A stretch of 64,000 nt of DNA from an uncultured Bacilli bacterium (lineage in GTDB: Bacteria > Bacillota_I > Bacilli_A > RF39 > UBA660), in contig CAKOOM010000001.1 of NCBI GenBank assembly GCA_934098395.1, positions 422,386 through 486,385 of the forward strand. The letters are read 5' to 3'. Of the stretch, positions 63,304-64,000 are shown piece by piece (the stretch's first letter is position 1; each line of letters begins with the position of its first letter). The position numbers and the translations under genes are program-made. The notes under the pieces are model-generated. The model worked only from the letters and a program-made list of their open reading frames with translations. It had not been told where the DNA came from and made no database searches.

Positions 63304-63804
63304 ATGTATTATATAAAGATATTCTTGTTGTATTCTTTGATTGGTTTTGTATATGAATCAACATTATTTAAAATTAAACATAGTAGTAAATATAGTGGAA
63401 TATTTTACGGACCAATAACAGCAGTATATGGAATTGGAGTATTAGCAATAGAAATACTTAATAAATATTTTTTTAAAAAAATTAAAACTAATAAATATTT
63501 AAAATATATAATTGAATATATTGTTTTAGTTGTAGTACTTACTTTAATAGAGTATATTGGTGGTAATGTATTAAAAATTGTTTTTGGTATAGATATGTGG
63601 AATTATACGAAGCAAGATATGAATATAGGTAAATATATATGTATTGAATATGCTTTATTATGGGGAATAGCTGGGATGATATATCTTCATATATTTAAGA
63701 AATATACGGATAAAATATTAGAAATTTTTTCTAGAAAAACAACAATTACTTGCTTTATTATTTTTATATTTGATATACTTTTGGTATTGTTTACAAAGAT
63801 ATGA
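63304..63804 (+). CDS. CmpB-like polytopic membrane protein (PF06541, 'putative ABC transporter type IV')
   Basis: The 166-residue protein has about four spans and the family hallmark near its start: FLLYSLIGFVYESTLFKI followed by SGIFYGPITAVYGIGVLAI. Members occur widely in Firmicutes; despite the database name, a transport role has not been shown. It directly follows the helical protein gene and ends in a terminator. The start has only a weak ribosome binding site, consistent with coupling. Confidence 0.75.
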   Translation: MYYIKIFLLYSLIGFVYESTLFKIKHSSKYSGIFYGPITAVYGIGVLAIEILNKYFFKKIKTNKYLKYIIEYIVLVVVLTLIEYIGGNVLKIVFGIDMWNYTKQDMNIGKYICIEYALLWGIAGMIYLHIFKKYTDKILEIFSRKTTITCFIIFIFDILLVLFTKI

Positions 63805-63824
63805 CTCAAAAAGAGTCTTTTTTT
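63803..63824 (+). terminator. Terminator before the tRNA-Met fragment
   Basis: GACTC and GAGTC with an AAAAA loop are followed by seven T. Confidence 0.85.
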
Positions 63825-63846
63825 GTTAAAAAATTGATTAAGATAC

Positions 63847-63875
63847 TTGTCAAAGATAAAAAAATATGATATATT
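63847..63875 (+). promoter_or_regulatory. Promoter of the tRNA-Met gene
   Basis: TTGTCA (63847-63852) and TATATT (63870-63875) are exactly 17 bases apart and end 19 bases before the tRNA 5' end. Confidence 0.75.
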
Positions 63876-63894
63876 TAGTATGTCTTTTGCAAAT

Positions 63895-63934
63895 GGCGAG
63901 ATAGCTCAGTTGGCTAGAGCATTCGGTTCATACC
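63895..63934 (+). tRNA. tRNA-Met (CAU), 5' half only; homology stops in the anticodon stem
   Basis: GGCGAGA begins an acceptor stem, TAGCTCAGTTGGCTAGAGC is a complete D arm, and TTCGG-TTCATAC gives the anticodon stem and loop with anticodon CAT. It matches elongator tRNA-Met as found in Bacillus. One further C (63934) fits the 3' side of the anticodon stem, after which the sequence (TAATTAGCCACTGACTTAAT) has no tRNA character. No T arm or acceptor 3' strand is present in the last 66 bases. An inserted element or an intron at the anticodon is possible; the rest may lie beyond the window. Confidence 0.8.
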
Positions 63935-64000
63935 TAATTAGCCACTGACTTAATTTATAAATTTAAAAATCAATTTTTACTAGATTTTATAAGGGTTTGC

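Noticed and set aside
1..64000. TGA read as tryptophan (Mollicutes code)
   Set aside because: TGA ends several genes at the expected place, including one stop followed within a few bases by a terminator hairpin and one in an ATGA overlap, and tryptophan is encoded by TGG throughout.
1..64000. CRISPR array, rRNA operon or riboswitch
   Set aside because: No regularly spaced repeats, rRNA signatures or recognisable riboswitch cores were seen; the intergenic regions are short and mostly explained by terminators and promoters.
63934..64000. Group I intron in the tRNA-Met anticodon
   Set aside because: The 66 bases available show no clear internal guide sequence pairing with the 5' exon and no intron core; kept only as an alternative to an integrated element.

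Overview
The window is strongly AT-rich bacterial DNA with the standard genetic code: TGA ends several genes, such as the second fused ABC transporter at 11266-11268 and ligA at 61515-61517, and one terminator starts just behind a TGA. The gene set is that of a low-GC Gram-positive: YmcA next to MiaB, an RNase J2-type protein, class B sortase, LemA, NtdP, YigZ and an arginine deiminase operon. The very large cysteine-rich surface proteins and small intergenic gaps suggest an uncultured, probably gut-associated and fermentative Bacilli or Clostridia lineage. That placement is inference; no 16S or ribosomal protein gene is present.

Region 1 (1 to about 3830) is the relic of an integrative element. 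It holds the start of a tyrosine integrase, a BRO/DinD-type antirepressor, a divergent XRE repressor pair with an operator-like palindrome, small membrane proteins, an excisionase-like gene and the last piece of a DUF2075 helicase. Four single-base frameshifts disrupt three of its genes. Chromosomal genes start with ackA.

Region 2 (5.1-17.2 kb) carries a membrane-bound XRE regulator, two fused ATPase-FtsX ABC transporters, a 1748-residue surface protein with Ig-like and beta-helix parts, and a small FxLYD-type protein. Region 3 (17.4-25.8 kb) has lon with a long leader hairpin, then three secreted proteins with cohesin-like, cadherin-like, dockerin and SPQTG-sorting features, then a DUF368 lipid-carrier translocase, tmk and yigZ. 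Region 4 (25.9-41.6 kb) has uvrC, an unknown membrane gene overlapping holA, two giant prepilin-like cysteine-rich proteins under near-identical promoters with a lipoprotein between them, an XRE-membrane protein, lemA, lepA, miaB-ymcA and a zinc phospholipase C-like gene.

Region 5 (41.6-48.4 kb) is an arginine catabolic operon: amino-acid ABC importer, arcA, arcB, arcC and a YfcC-type antiporter. With ackA it would supply substrate-level ATP. Region 6 (48.4-64 kb) has an MMPL transporter fused in frame to a secreted protein, a divergent TetR regulator, NUDIX and ASCH proteins, RNase J2, a glycosyltransferase, class B sortase, ntdP, ligA, an M29 aminopeptidase and small membrane genes. It ends in a promoter and the 5' half of tRNA-Met(CAU), whose homology stops in the anticodon stem.

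The most unusual content is the cell-surface machinery: cohesin/dockerin-like proteins, a matching sortase and signal, and pilin-tethered cysteine-rich giants. The broken tRNA and the decayed element mark sites of mobile DNA. No CRISPR array, rRNA or recognised riboswitch was seen. No gene-free stretch exceeds 300 bases.
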